In this document: positions 35,773 through 47,182 of the stretch, one piece after another | Position numbering within the stretch: the stretch's first letter is position 1 | How the letters are laid out: the number at the start of each line of letters is the position of its first letter | Origin: Ananas comosus | Taxonomy: Eukaryota > Streptophyta > Magnoliopsida > Poales > Bromeliaceae | DNA length: 64,000 nucleotides | Assembly (NCBI RefSeq): GCF_001540865.1 | Contig: NC_033629.1 | Location: 840,913 to 904,912, forward strand | Reading direction: 5' to 3' | Notes under the pieces: model-generated | What the model saw: only the letters and a program-made list of their open reading frames with translations | Database searches by the model: none | What the model was told of the DNA's origin: nothing | Translations under genes and position numbers: made by a program

Positions 35773-38700
35773 TCAACTAGTTTGTCTTAGAAGAGGTTTA
35801 ACCGTGTGTTTATGGCCCATACTATTCACAAGATCTTTACGAGTACATACCGAAAACATGTTCACTCCGGGAATCTTTAGACGCCGCATTACGTACGGAA
35901 AACTCAGCTGATCCCGAGATGTGAACCGAACCACCTCATTGAACCAAAGACACATGAAAAGATTTGTGGATGGTGTGTGCTCCCTCACAATCACAGAGGC
36001 TTCGGCTAGAGCTGCAGAGGGCAAAAAGTTGCTAATGCCTCGTTAAAACAAGCATATCAAGAACTTGCATACCCATGCAAAATTCCTAGTCAAAAACACT
36101 ATTAAGGTCCCCATATTATGAGCAAATTTTTGTTATGGTCCCTAGACTTCATTTCGTATGGCTTAAACTTCATTAAGTGGCCCTTTCAAGTCTCTCCATC
36201 AGCTTTATATCCGAGAAAATGTAAATTTGCCAACTTTGGTGGAACATGATAATTTTCAGCCATAAATGAACACAATAATTTGCGGTTAGAAACCTCCATG
36301 TGCACATGTCATGAGAGTGCCTTCATACCTATATAGGGCAATTTGGTGTTGACTTGGATGGTACATTGCCTTGATTAAACTACTTTGACGGAATGTTCGT
36401 CATTTCTCGTTTCCAAAGCAGACAGGGAAACTTCAATTGGACCACTTAATGAAACTAGACTACATGACTGAGCAACCTAGATGATAACTTTAGGCTTAAT
36501 TTTGTCTGCCAACTAAAGGAGGTGCCATGAGCTATTTCATTTAGGCATATGATAAAAGCTAACCTTTCTTTCCGTTGAACCTTTTGTTTCCAGGAATTCC
36601 ATCTTTACGATACTGGTTTAATTGCTCCTCCACTTCTTCTGGAGTTGCTTTGTGCTTTGAGATAATCGCTTTCCCTTCATCATACAGGTTACTTCGTGCT
36701 CCGTGCTCAGAGATAGCAAGGGTAGAATTTGTACGCCAAAGAAGTGCATCCATTACACCAATTGGATCCCTCCGGAACTGAGATTTTGAGTCCACCCAGA
36801 TTGAATACCTTGCTTCAGGAAATAGACGATGACCCAACATCTGAAGCACGAAATCATTTTTTTAGTTCAAGTCACAAAAAATTAATAATCAATTGCAGCC
36901 ATGAACAATCTAATCTGTTAAACAATTATTGCAGCATAGATAATTGTCAAACTAGAATAAGATTTCATGCTCAACAATGCCTGTTGGTAAAAAAAATAAT
37001 AATAAGCACATTTGACAAGTGAACTGTATAAACTTTGTGTTCGACAATGAAACTGGTGCTATGGAAAATAGAAAAACACATTTTACCTTGGGTATTTTCC
37101 CATTTAACCGTTGATCTGAAAAAGGAAGATTTTTAACAATAACGATGCGCCATCTACCAATCATATGATTTTCGCCAATTTGTTTTCCTTCTGCTTCCTG
37201 AGCTGTGCGAGTGATTTCATCCCAGAATGCTACATAGCAAACCTGCACAACAGCAAGATTTATTTATAAACAGAACGCAATTATCATCAAACATGAAAAC
37301 ATATAGTTTTGCTAGAATGTACAGTTGCCGATGAAATCGAGGAGCAAGAGGCCAGAGTAGCCATAGTGATGGCTGGCCCAATATAATGGTAACACCATTT
37401 GCAAACCAAAAGTTTAAGCTAGTGTCTTATATACGACCACCATTAGTCACTCACTAATGTGCATGGGAATAAACTATAACTCACACATGCTCTAACAGGT
37501 ACCTTATAAATGGATGCCTCTGTCATCCCAATAGGCTGATAAAGATCGTCACCGCCACCAAATGCGCATGTTGATACAACAGCTTTGCAAGTTTTCATGT
37601 AATTCCTGTCATCCTCAGAAATTTTAAACCCTCCCTTCTCACTGTAGAAGCCACAATGCACAGCAGCAGTTTCCTGCACCTGAAACAGTTGTATGGGCAC
37701 ATTACACAACTCAGTAGAAGTTCCAATAGCAAAATCGAGCAAGTAAAAATTACAAAGGCATGTCAGATGGTAAAACTATGTACTGCATATTTCTCAAAAG
37801 AAAATGAAGAAGAATTTCTGCGGTCAAAATTGGACCTTGAAAGTTTCTTCTCGTTCGCGAAGCGTCTGATATCCAGTAAATAAATTAAATCTTGTAGCTT
37901 CTTTGTTCTGCAACGACTGAATAGAGTCGCCTTCGACGTGGGATTCATTATTATTATCTGATTTGTATACAACATTCTTGACAGTATATTTGGGTTCTGC
38001 AGAACTAGGGAATTCCAGACTGGCTATTTCTTTAGGACTACGAATTTTCAGACAAGCTGCCAATAGCAGAAAAGAGTCTGTAAGCAAAATACGTGACGTA
38101 AAATCCAACTCGAAAGCGAATAATATACGGAAGCAGTAAAAATCTCCTGAATAAGAACGAGGGTAAATTGCAGCAGGGCTCCTTATTTCAACATCTGAAT
38201 TGTTTAAATTGCATGCCCTATCTTTGCATTGCAATCTTATCCCTTCAATTAAATTTCTCCATTGAAATGGACAGAGGATTCCATGCGATCTGCATGTTAC
38301 TTCCCCGTATGCAATATGAGAGTTATCAAAGCGAAAATAATAAAGAAATTATTGAGCAAAATTTATCAGTAAACAACGATTCACTGTATGTCCATGGAAG
38401 CTCATGAAGTAAGATATTGCAAGCAAAAAAATTAATTAAATATTATCTTAGAATCTCTGCCAACTGGTAGGTAAATAGGTTTCTACTCTTCCTAATTGGT
38501 TAACTAGTTTAAGGCAACTACGATATAACTACCACAAATAGAGTAGGGAGTTTTTTAAATGGGAACTACAATTAGCGAGCAACGTCAACTCTCCTGTATA
38601 GTATGATTTGATCATTATTTTTTTTAAAAAAAATCAAGTCTTTTCTATTTGCAATTGTAAAACCCTAAACTCCGAGATAAGGATTGACGAATTCAAATCA

Positions 38701-39182
38701 AAATATCACCTTCGTCTCTACAACAACACAGCGTTCCACAGTATCAACTCGAACTCAAATTTTTAGGAAAAAGCTAAAGAATAAAGCGATTGATTTGAAC
38801 AAAACTTACGCTCTCTGACGCCATTGACGACTCTGGTGGTGCGATCGAGCCGATTTAGGTTTCCAATCGACTTCCGCACTGCGGCATTGGGATCCGAGGG
38901 GGCCTCCTTGGGGTTCGAGANGATCGAGTCCCTCGCGAGGGCGACGGGGATAGATCGGGGTTCGTCGCGGGGCCTCCGCGCGAGCTTCGTGGTCTCGAAG
39001 AAGAGCAGGAAGAGGACGGGGAGGACGAGGAGGAGGCTCCACCACCGCATCGCGCTCCGCACAACGCGGCCGAGGAGCTCCTGGCGAGGGCCGGGCTTCT
39101 TCCGCCTATGGCGGATCCGGACGCGCATCTTCCCGGCGACCTCCTCGTCGTCGGAGACGGAGACGGAGATGCCGTTGATCAT
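35773..39182 (-). CDS. DUF616 membrane protein, TOD1/MUCI70-type (6 exons, 480 aa)
   Basis: Exons on the minus strand: 39182-38810, 38056-37836, 37679-37503, 37242-37087, 36840-36564, 36011-35773. The layout is type II: a basic cytosolic head (MRVRIRHRRKKPG), one signal-anchor span at about 47-63 (WWSLLLVLPVLFLLFF), a stem, then the DUF616 glycosyltransferase-like domain at about 199-460. Domain words include VHCGFYSEKGGF, TCKAVVSTCAFGGGDDLYQPIG, VCYVAFWDE, WRIVIVKNLPF, GHRLFPEARYSIWVDSKSQ and WRTNSTLAISEHGARSNLYDEGKA. Family members are the Golgi-linked proteins TOD1 (reported as a ceramidase) and MUCI70 (pectin/mucilage synthesis); length is nearer TOD1. The subgroup is not settled, so no symbol is given. 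One codon (near residue 88) contains an N at 38921. Confidence 0.93.
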
Positions 39183-39771
39183 GGTTCGGGGAGGGGAGGA
39201 GGCGGCTAGGGTGTGGGGGAGAGAGCGCGGGGAATTGGGAACTAGGGTTTCGGGGGGCCTCCCGCTGTAACCCCCTTAGGAAGGGGGCGACGAGGTTGTC
39301 GGAAGCCCGGTTCGGTTCGGGAGTCGACTCGGCGGTTCGGTTCGCTCCTCCGCGGCGACCGGTCCATTCGCCGGTTTATATTAGTACAGTACAGTATCAG
39401 AGTTTACACGAGAAGGAAACAACGGAGAAGAGAAAGAGGGACGCGAATCATGCGACCTCCACATCAAGGGAGTGATTTAAAAAATAATAATAATAAATAA
39501 ATAAATAAATAATAGAGAAAAAAAACAGTGGGTCCGGATGTGGGTCCCACAACGAAGAGAAGAGTTACTTTTACGGATGTTAATGAACCGGACCTGGATT
39601 GGCCCAGAGTTTGGCCCAATTAAAAATTTGGGCCGAGCCCATAATCTCCACGCGACGACACTCGCATGCTTTTCTCCTTTCTTCTTCTTCTTCTTCCACA
39701 AGGCACCGTCTAATCGAAGCGAGCTAGGGTTTCTCCGAGATCGAGAGAGACAGAGAGAGGGAGAGAAAACG
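39183..39771. promoter_or_regulatory. shared head-to-head promoter with site II motifs
   Basis: Only 589 bases separate the start codons of the DUF616 gene (-) and the small membrane-protein gene (+). GGCCCA lies at 39601-39606 and 39613-39618, and TGGGCC at 39629-39634. No TATA box is obvious on either strand. An AATA-type microsatellite occurs at about 39479-39512. The GA-rich stretch before 39772 is a likely leader. Confidence 0.55.
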
Positions 39772-41804
39772 ATGGCGCTCACCAACTTCATCCTCACCGT
39801 GGTGGGGGTGAGCGCGGCGGTGCTCCTCCTCCGCAGCGACGTGAAGCAATCCGCCGCCATTTTCCGCCGCAACGTGCGCCAAATCCGCCAATGGCTCGAG
39901 GAGGAGTCCGCATCCGCCGCTAAGTAAACCCTAATAATCCTCCTCGCCCTTCCTGCTCCTCTGAATCCGATCGCCGTTTATTGTAGCGGGTCTTTGCTTG
40001 ATTATGCTAGATGCAATGGAGAAGAATTAACATGATGCGTTAGTTTGGGTTGTGTTTAGTGCTTGTTCCATTTTGTGGACAGTGGGTTGGAGAACTTAAA
40101 GCTTGGATTTTGTTCGCATATTAGGGTTCAAATTGGAAGCTTATGTTCGTTTTCTACAGTATAAACTGTAGAAATGCATTCATTGATTGCTTTACTGTGC
40201 TAATGCATATAATCTGGATAGGGGCTTTCTTTTCTTAGTGTAAAAACTTTGTTTTTACTGTTTAATTAGCGACAGCGGGAGATTGGTTAAATATAATGTG
40301 CGTTTACAACTTTACATAAATAGTTACACAGGGGATGAGATTGTTAAATTTTTTCCTAGATGCATTAGGCCATATGGATATAATTAATTCTTTTATCTTA
40401 TTGTCCGCATCATCTTAACTGGTAGTTTTCCTTTCAAAATTGTTAGCTTATTTCCCTCTATATGAGCCAGCTGGGAATTTGGGTACTTTATATTTCCTAT
40501 AGCTGAAAAATTGTAATATTTTACTCGTTTCTGCTTATCGAGTTCAGGCTTTGTAGTCAAGGGATCCTTGGCAAGAATTTAATGTAGTCTGCAGAGCACG
40601 CTGAGAGAATCATAGAGAAGGCACTTATTGTTTCCTCGGCCAAAGCCCCTCTTTTTATCTAGTTAGTAGCTTATTTCTAGTTAAAAACACATAAATCTTG
40701 TAAGTTTCAAAGAAACTAGTGGCTTCCAGAGGCCATTATGAAAGGGATTTTGATTCCTCATGAAATCAGGAAATCGTAAGTGGAGACACAGCTGAGAAAG
40801 TTTTCATTGCATTAAATTTGCCAATTATTAGTGCTTGAGTTGTTAGCTAATTACCTGACTGATTAGGTTCTAATGGAAGATTTCATTTACTGTATAGTAA
40901 TCACATTCATTTTATTGCTGATGCGAATCACCCACTCTTTGGCTGTCTCAGAAGTACAAATCAAAACACAAGACGTGCGCATAAACAGTGCGTGTAACAA
41001 AAGCTGCTTTTATTGCTATTTCACTCGGGCCATGTTTCTCTAATCTTGGGAACAGGCTCATCGAGTTGCCCTTTTGCAGAAAAACATTTGGATTCTTTTT
41101 CTTTCTATTTTCCGGTGATGTGAATGTGGTAATTTAGTTGAAGTTGGTGAGAGACTAGGAGAGTAAGATAGGTTGAAGGAAAGCTAGCTTTCTTGCATTC
41201 CGAGAGTTTAGGTGATTCTACTTGAGCATTTTAGTGGTAAAACTGCTGCTTTGGAAATTTTGCCTCGAGCCTGTTTCCTATTTGAAATACTCAAAATGAG
41301 TTTATTACTGATTTAAAGAAAAAATGTTGTCGAAGGGATTCATTGACGGTGAATGCTGTATTAAATATAATCTCTTTGAAGTTTGATTAAAGCAGAGTGA
41401 AGTTACTCATTAGCTTAGAATTTGCCGTGTGTTGCTCGTTCACAAGAACATTGGATTTGAAGTTAGAATTTGCATTTGATATTTGATCACTTTATGAGTT
41501 ATACGATTTGAAATTAAAACACTGTTCACTGTGCCACCATCATTGTCTCATTTGTTTAGATGTTTCCAATCTTTCGTTAATAAATAAGTAATATGTCTTT
41601 CTTCTCATGGATAATTTACTAATTTAATCATGTTTAATAGTTTGGTCTTTCATGCATTGGTTTTGTGATAGTATGTCTCAATTGTTTTCTGCTCGTCTCT
41701 CTCGTTCTTCTTTTACGTTGAGCAGAACTGCGGAGCGGTCGGCACCCAAGGAGTTGGATTCGCAAGCGGTTAAGAAGGACGTTCCGAAGGACGAGAAGAA
41801 TTAA
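39772..41804 (+). CDS. small single-pass membrane protein (2 exons, 76 aa)
   Basis: Exons are 39772-39923 and 41726-41804, separated by a 1.8-kb intron; the junction completes a Lys codon. The first ~21 residues form a hydrophobic helix (FILTVVGVSAAVLLL), followed by a basic amphipathic stretch (SDVKQSAAIFRRNVRQIRQWLEEE) and a charged tail rich in Lys, Asp and Glu. I recognise it only as one of the short uncharacterised plant proteins of this shape; no motif gives a function. The ATG was chosen as the first in a GA-rich leader that lacks an earlier plausible start; the open frame does extend upstream but without family-like sequence. It shares its promoter region with the DUF616 gene. Confidence 0.8.
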
Positions 41805-42180
41805 GCTACCATAGTTAGTCTAGGATTGTAAGATAACAAATCTTTTTGTAGCTCTTTTTTCTGATTGAATAAGAGAGGAAAGATTTTTGTTTATTTTGTG
41901 GAAAATCACCAGTGTAACATGCTTCAAGAAATGCCATGAAGAGTTTAGATTATTCGTGTGCTCTGGGATTCATATTTATTGTATTGTATCAGCTTATTCT
42001 TATTCCCCCCCATCCTTCTTCACAATCTAGTTTTTCTTTTCTGTTGTTATTATACGAAAAAATTTTGTACATGTCTTGTGGGATCCTCCTTCACTCCTAC
42101 TCAGTTACTAATTTTCATTTGTACTGTGACAAATTTATGAAATGATTTGATAAAAATTATTTGAGATAAATAAAATAGTA

Positions 42181-42190
42181 AAAAAAAATT
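42181..42190 (-). terminator. RNA polymerase III terminator of tRNA-Glu
   Basis: Just past the tRNA 3' end the minus strand reads AAATTTTTTTT, the expected T-run stop signal for Pol III. Confidence 0.6.
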
Positions 42191-42194
42191 TCCA

Positions 42195-42268
42195 TTCCAT
42201 TGCCGGGATTTGAACCCGGGTCGCCTGGGTGAAAACCAGGTATCCTAACCGGACTAGACGACAATGGA
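42195..42268 (-). tRNA. trnE-UUC: tRNA-Glu (anticodon UUC)
   Basis: Read on the minus strand, the gene starts TCCATTG and ends CAATGGA plus a discriminator A, forming a perfect 7-bp acceptor stem. The anticodon arm is CCTGG-TTTTCAC-CCAGG with TTC at the centre. The T arm is CCGGG-TTCAAAT-CCCGG. A and B box promoter segments (TCTAGTCCGG..; GGTTCAAATCC) are intact. The plus strand ahead of it has an A run that becomes a T run on the gene's 3' side, a Pol III terminator. It is nuclear-type and probably functional. Confidence 0.95.
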
Positions 42269-45180
42269 GATTTGAATATGAGTTGCATTTGTCAATATTT
42301 ATACATACTATGTTATAATTTATAACGTAAATTCGCAATGATTCAACCATAGATTCAAAAATAATTAAAAATCAAATCTAAATTTTTGATTTAAAATTAA
42401 ATCCAGGTGAGAAAAGGACATTGCAGTGGACGAGCCGCAACGCGATAAACATCACCTTCACTTTTTGGCATGGCCCGAGCAAACATGCAAGTATGGGCGT
42501 GGGATAAAATTCCCTGCAAAGCCACTCGTACAAACACACTAGTCGACGCGGCTCTGTCTCATTGTTATTATTATTATTATTATTAACTAATTGGTTGATG
42601 TTATTTTATGCGTCCATCCAAAATGCATGACACATGCACTCCGCCTTCGCACGAATTCTCAAGAAGTTGAAGTTTAAATTGAAGTAGATTTTCGATGAAT
42701 TAGAGTTCAGATAAAAATTATTTTTATACAGCTGTGATTTATTATTATTATTATTATTATTTATTTGGTAGAGAGTGAGTGTCATAAAAATTAAAGATTT
42801 CTTGCTTTTATTTTGAAAATTTTGAATTTCAATCGAATATGAAGAGATGAGGAGCTAGCCAATGAAAATAAGCAATTTCAGTTGAATACCACTTTACTCT
42901 TTTTTTTACTTTTGGTTAAACAAACGTACCATATGGTATACGCAGCAGTTGTGTGTCCGTATCTAATACATATTTACAACAACAAAATGTTTTCACACAA
43001 TACAAAAGTTGATCGATCGATCGCAAATTGGTAGAGCTTCAATTTTTGGTTGGTCGGATTAATGCATCATTTCCATAGCGGTTTGGACGATTAGAAATAG
43101 GAAATCGAAATAAGATAATCTATCTGTTGCACACAAAAAAAATCACCAATAAACAAAGAAAATAGTACTAATAAGAGATCTTTGAATGTCATTAGAACCA
43201 TCCACTACCATTTATTAGGGAACGTATGCAATATTATTGTAAATACGTATAGTTAAAAATATAGCAATTATAATTATATGTATCTTATTTAATTGGATGT
43301 AATAGAAAGTGTTGTGATAATAATTAATTTGTGTGGTTGTATACGGATAAAATGTGCATTTTTTAAACTTTATCTTTTTATATAAATGTGGTAATGAGAT
43401 TACCTTCAATACAAAAAGAAAATTATTTTTCATTTTAAAAAGTAATTAGAAAGATAATCTTATTTTTATTTAAAAATATTCTCTTTAATTACTGTAGTGC
43501 AGTTGAACTTCCTCTTCCAGTTCCAACTACAGCAATTGAATATAAATAGATTCTATCAAACATCATATTTGAATCCGTATGCAATCAACTTAGTTGAGAA
43601 TATAGAAAATAAGTATTAATATGTCCTCCTCAATCAAAATGAAAAAAAAAAAAAAAAAAAAACAACCCACTTGTTTTAGAAGAAATAAATGCAAATTTTT
43701 CAAAAAGTTTGGTTTTCATTCGATCCCTCTCTCATGGCTCAATAAAGTGAAGATTCTTCTAACAATAATTAAAGTTTCATCTCTTTTTATCTTTTTCTTT
43801 GGAGTAATCAATCATAATTTCCTTTATGTAAAGTTACTTATTAATTAGTTAATTAAATCAACAGCTAAGCTACATGAGTAAAGCAAAGTCAAAGATGATA
43901 CCTTTATTTGTTAGATGCAATTTTTTTAAAGCAAATTATTTGGCAAAAATGTATATAAAGAGCATTTTGAAATAACCTACTCAACTTTATTTTTTTGATT
44001 CGCGCCTTCTCATTTTTTTAGATTTTTAAAATTACATGATTTAAGTCAATTAAACTAAAAATTTTATCAGTTACACCGATTATTTTATCAAATTCAATAG
44101 CTTTGAATACTTTTTAGCGAATAAAGCTACAATAATTAACCACTAGTAACTCCCTGAGATATTAAATTTGGTAAAATTTTTAAATTAACTAGTTAGAATA
44201 AATTAAATAAAAACATCAATAAAGAAAACTAAAATTAAAATTTAATTTTTCAATTTTGTTTAAGAAAAAAAAAATCCTATTTCAATTTGAAATCAACTAT
44301 TCTGCGACAGGTCTCTGTACGTAATGAGTCCTTTTTTCTTTTTTTTTTTTCTTTTTTTTTGTTTTTGTTTTGTTGGTTGTGCTTTATTGGTCAAAGTGTG
44401 GTTCAATCAACATCGAATGGGGATTCCATTTATCTTTTACAATGCAAAGATGCTAAATACAAAAGTGATCATTTACTTTTCAGTAAACTCTTTTTGGTAA
44501 AAATGTATGTAACCTATGAGAACTATAATTTGTTTTGAAACAATAATATAATTCATGAAATTTTAATTTTATAGTTTAATATTTCAATTTGTTTAACTTG
44601 AATCGATTAATAGTTTCTTCAGTTACAAATTTAGGCATACCACTTTCTGTAATAAAAATATAGTCGCTCATCAAATTACTACGATTAACCCAAATTCTAC
44701 TACGAAATAGAAATATTGAAGCATGTAAATTTGCATAGTTATTTCAAAATAGGTCAAGTATAGCTTTGTTAGGACCGTTACTTTTTTATACATAAATTTT
44801 TTTCGCATTCTTTGCATGTTCAAGATGTCAACCACAAAATTATATATAGAAACTTATGATTCAAAATTGTAAGTAGAGAGATTATAAACAAAGCAATATA
44901 AAATTTAGTATTGTACTTGTAAATTAATCCTATTTCAAATCATAGTTAATTAAGCTAATAAGCCTAAAACAAATTGAACTCTAACACATGGTGGTGTCTA
45001 CAAATTGCCATTTAAAAAGGACTAGCCCAATTAATGTCCACAGTCCAAACACTAATATTAGTTAAAGAACCCCACTCTCCAAACACTATTATTAAACAGC
45101 ATGAAAATGAATCATCACAAACACAGAGCCATCCCTTGCAATCAAAGCAATCCCTATTTTAAGATCAACCAAACCAGCTC

Positions 45181-45182
<2 letters not shown>

Positions 45183-45238
<56 letters not shown>
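45183..45238. repeat. (CT)n microsatellite
   Basis: About 28 uninterrupted CT units. Confidence 0.97.
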
Positions 45239-45241
<3 letters not shown>

Positions 45242-46255
45242 GGTCCCACTTTGTATCTAAGGTTTATCTGATATTATTCATTCAAAAAAATTCTAACTAA
45301 GAATATATAAAAATATATACATTTTTTATTAGGATCGCAGAAATTATATCTTAACTGGACTAGTATAAATCGTGTCTTATGTTAATATATATTTTTTATA
45401 ATTGTTATAAAAAATACAATTCCATATATCTTATCCATCACAAACCAAATAGTGACACCCTAAACCCAACACAAACCAAGTTAAGGTCCACTATACTTTT
45501 GGGCACTGTCATATTGCTGCTATTTAAAAACCTTGGATCATTTGTTGTCTCTTGCAATTTTCTATGTTGCTTGTTGTGGCATGAGAGTGGGATAATTAGA
45601 GAACACTTCTCAAGGTGGGTTTGAATTTTGAAGTTATCTCTATTTTCTATTATGATGAATTAGCCTACACTCTATCATTCTTTTATTAAAAATAGTCATT
45701 AAAAACAGAGTTTTTTTATACCTTGCTTCTTTTAATTTCGCCAATTTATTATGTTTCTTGTTATATCATCACCCATTTTAGTTTTAACAAGTGTTGCGAA
45801 GATCTCTGTGAGAGAACAAAATTATAGTTCTATTGTGCAACACTATCTGAATAATGCAATGTCTTAGAAAAAGAAAAAAAATTATATTTCATTTTTTTTC
45901 TTCTTCTACAATGGTTACCAAAACCAAAACTAGAAATAAACTAAACATGTCCAAGCTGTTCATATGACAAACACAAAATTTAAAAAAATCTAAGTACTAT
46001 TTGGGCTATGTGTCCTAACTCAATAAATTAATAATGTACCTTCCTTTAAATGCACAGTTCATAAGTTGTGTGTGTATGTACCCAAAAATCCTCTTTTGGA
46101 CTACAAGTATAAAACAGAATCTTTTTTACTCTTTTTAACATTTTGGGAATTACTGTTCCATCACAAACAGAGCACTGTGAATAGCTCGGTAGCCCCACTC
46201 TTGGTTACATCCTAAACCACACACATACAAAAAAAAAAAAACAAAACAAGAAAAA

Positions 46256-46258
<3 letters not shown>

Positions 46259-46291
<33 letters not shown>
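46259..46291. repeat. (GA)n microsatellite
   Basis: About 16 GA units, about 320 bases upstream of the probable leader-intron donor of the BTB gene. GA repeats in this position can bind BPC/GAGA-type factors in plants. Confidence 0.95.
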
Positions 46292-46293
<2 letters not shown>

Positions 46294-46608
46294 TGATGGA
46301 TTGGAATATTTTAGATGAGAAAAGGGACGACATTCTTATCTGGTAAAGCTAAAGAAACCCTATTACTCTCTCCTCTCTTTCCCCTTTCCCCTTTAGCCCT
46401 TTTTCCCCTTTCCCTTGCCCCATGTCCCTGCTGTGTTGGATAAAATGATGGGGAACACCATGGGAGGTCGCATTCATGCTCGACAATAGGGTTCGGTTCC
46501 CATCATTGGGGATTCGCGTGGAAGCAGAGGTGGGATGGATCGTAGATGGGGAGAAAAGGAGGAGGGGGTGTGGGGAGTGGGAGGAGGAGGAGGTGGGAGA
46601 GGAGAAGG

Positions 46609-47030
46609 GGTAAGTGGGTTTCGAATGCCTAATTCGTAGTTTTGCTTTTCAACATTTTTTGTTTTTGATGCGATTTTTGTTGGCGATTTCTTCTAGTTTT
46701 TGTTTCAGGTTGGTGCTTTTTTGTGCTCTCGAAAATGCTCATTTTGTAATTTTGGAGAAAATTGGGCCTTTTTTTTTACAATTATTTTGTAAGATTCAGC
46801 TGCTTCTGTGGGGTTTGGGGTTCGATTGTTGGTTTTTGTGTTCGAAATTGTGTTGATTCCTTTCTTCTTCTTTTTTTTGTTCTCTGTCGCAAAAATTGGC
46901 AAAAAAGATGCATGATTTCTTATATTGTGGCAATAAAAGTAATGTATATTCTACACAAAAAGAATGAAACTTGATCCCCTGTTACTTTTTTTAGTATGAG
47001 TCTCATGATTTTTTTTTTCAATTTGTTTTA
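46609..47030 (+). promoter_or_regulatory. probable 5'-UTR intron of the BTB/POZ gene
   Basis: A donor GGG|GTAAGTGG at 46609 follows a G-rich stretch. A pyrimidine-rich region ends in an acceptor TTTTAG near 47030. The body is T-rich like other introns here. It would join a leader exon with short upstream frames to the leader just before the ATG at 47183. Confidence 0.55.
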
Positions 47031-47182
47031 GGTTTATGCATGAGTGCCATCTACCGAAAAATCGGCGAAAATTAAATTGAAGTTCTTATAGGGATCAAAT
47101 TCACACCTTGATATGATCTTACTCACTAGGGTCTGTAAATCTCAAATCTCATAAGAAAAAGGTGCTTTTTTAGCCAAAAAAA

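Larger units (their letters stand above)
42269..46608. other. 4.3-kb AT-rich gene-free interval and BTB promoter
   Basis: Very AT-rich with ATT repeats near 42565-42585 and 42738-42762, poly-A at 43640-43662, and two long dinucleotide microsatellites (listed). No gene, RNA or complete transposon was recognised. From about 46150 the sequence changes to GA- and CT-rich DNA typical of a promoter and leader for the downstream BTB gene. Confidence 0.55.
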
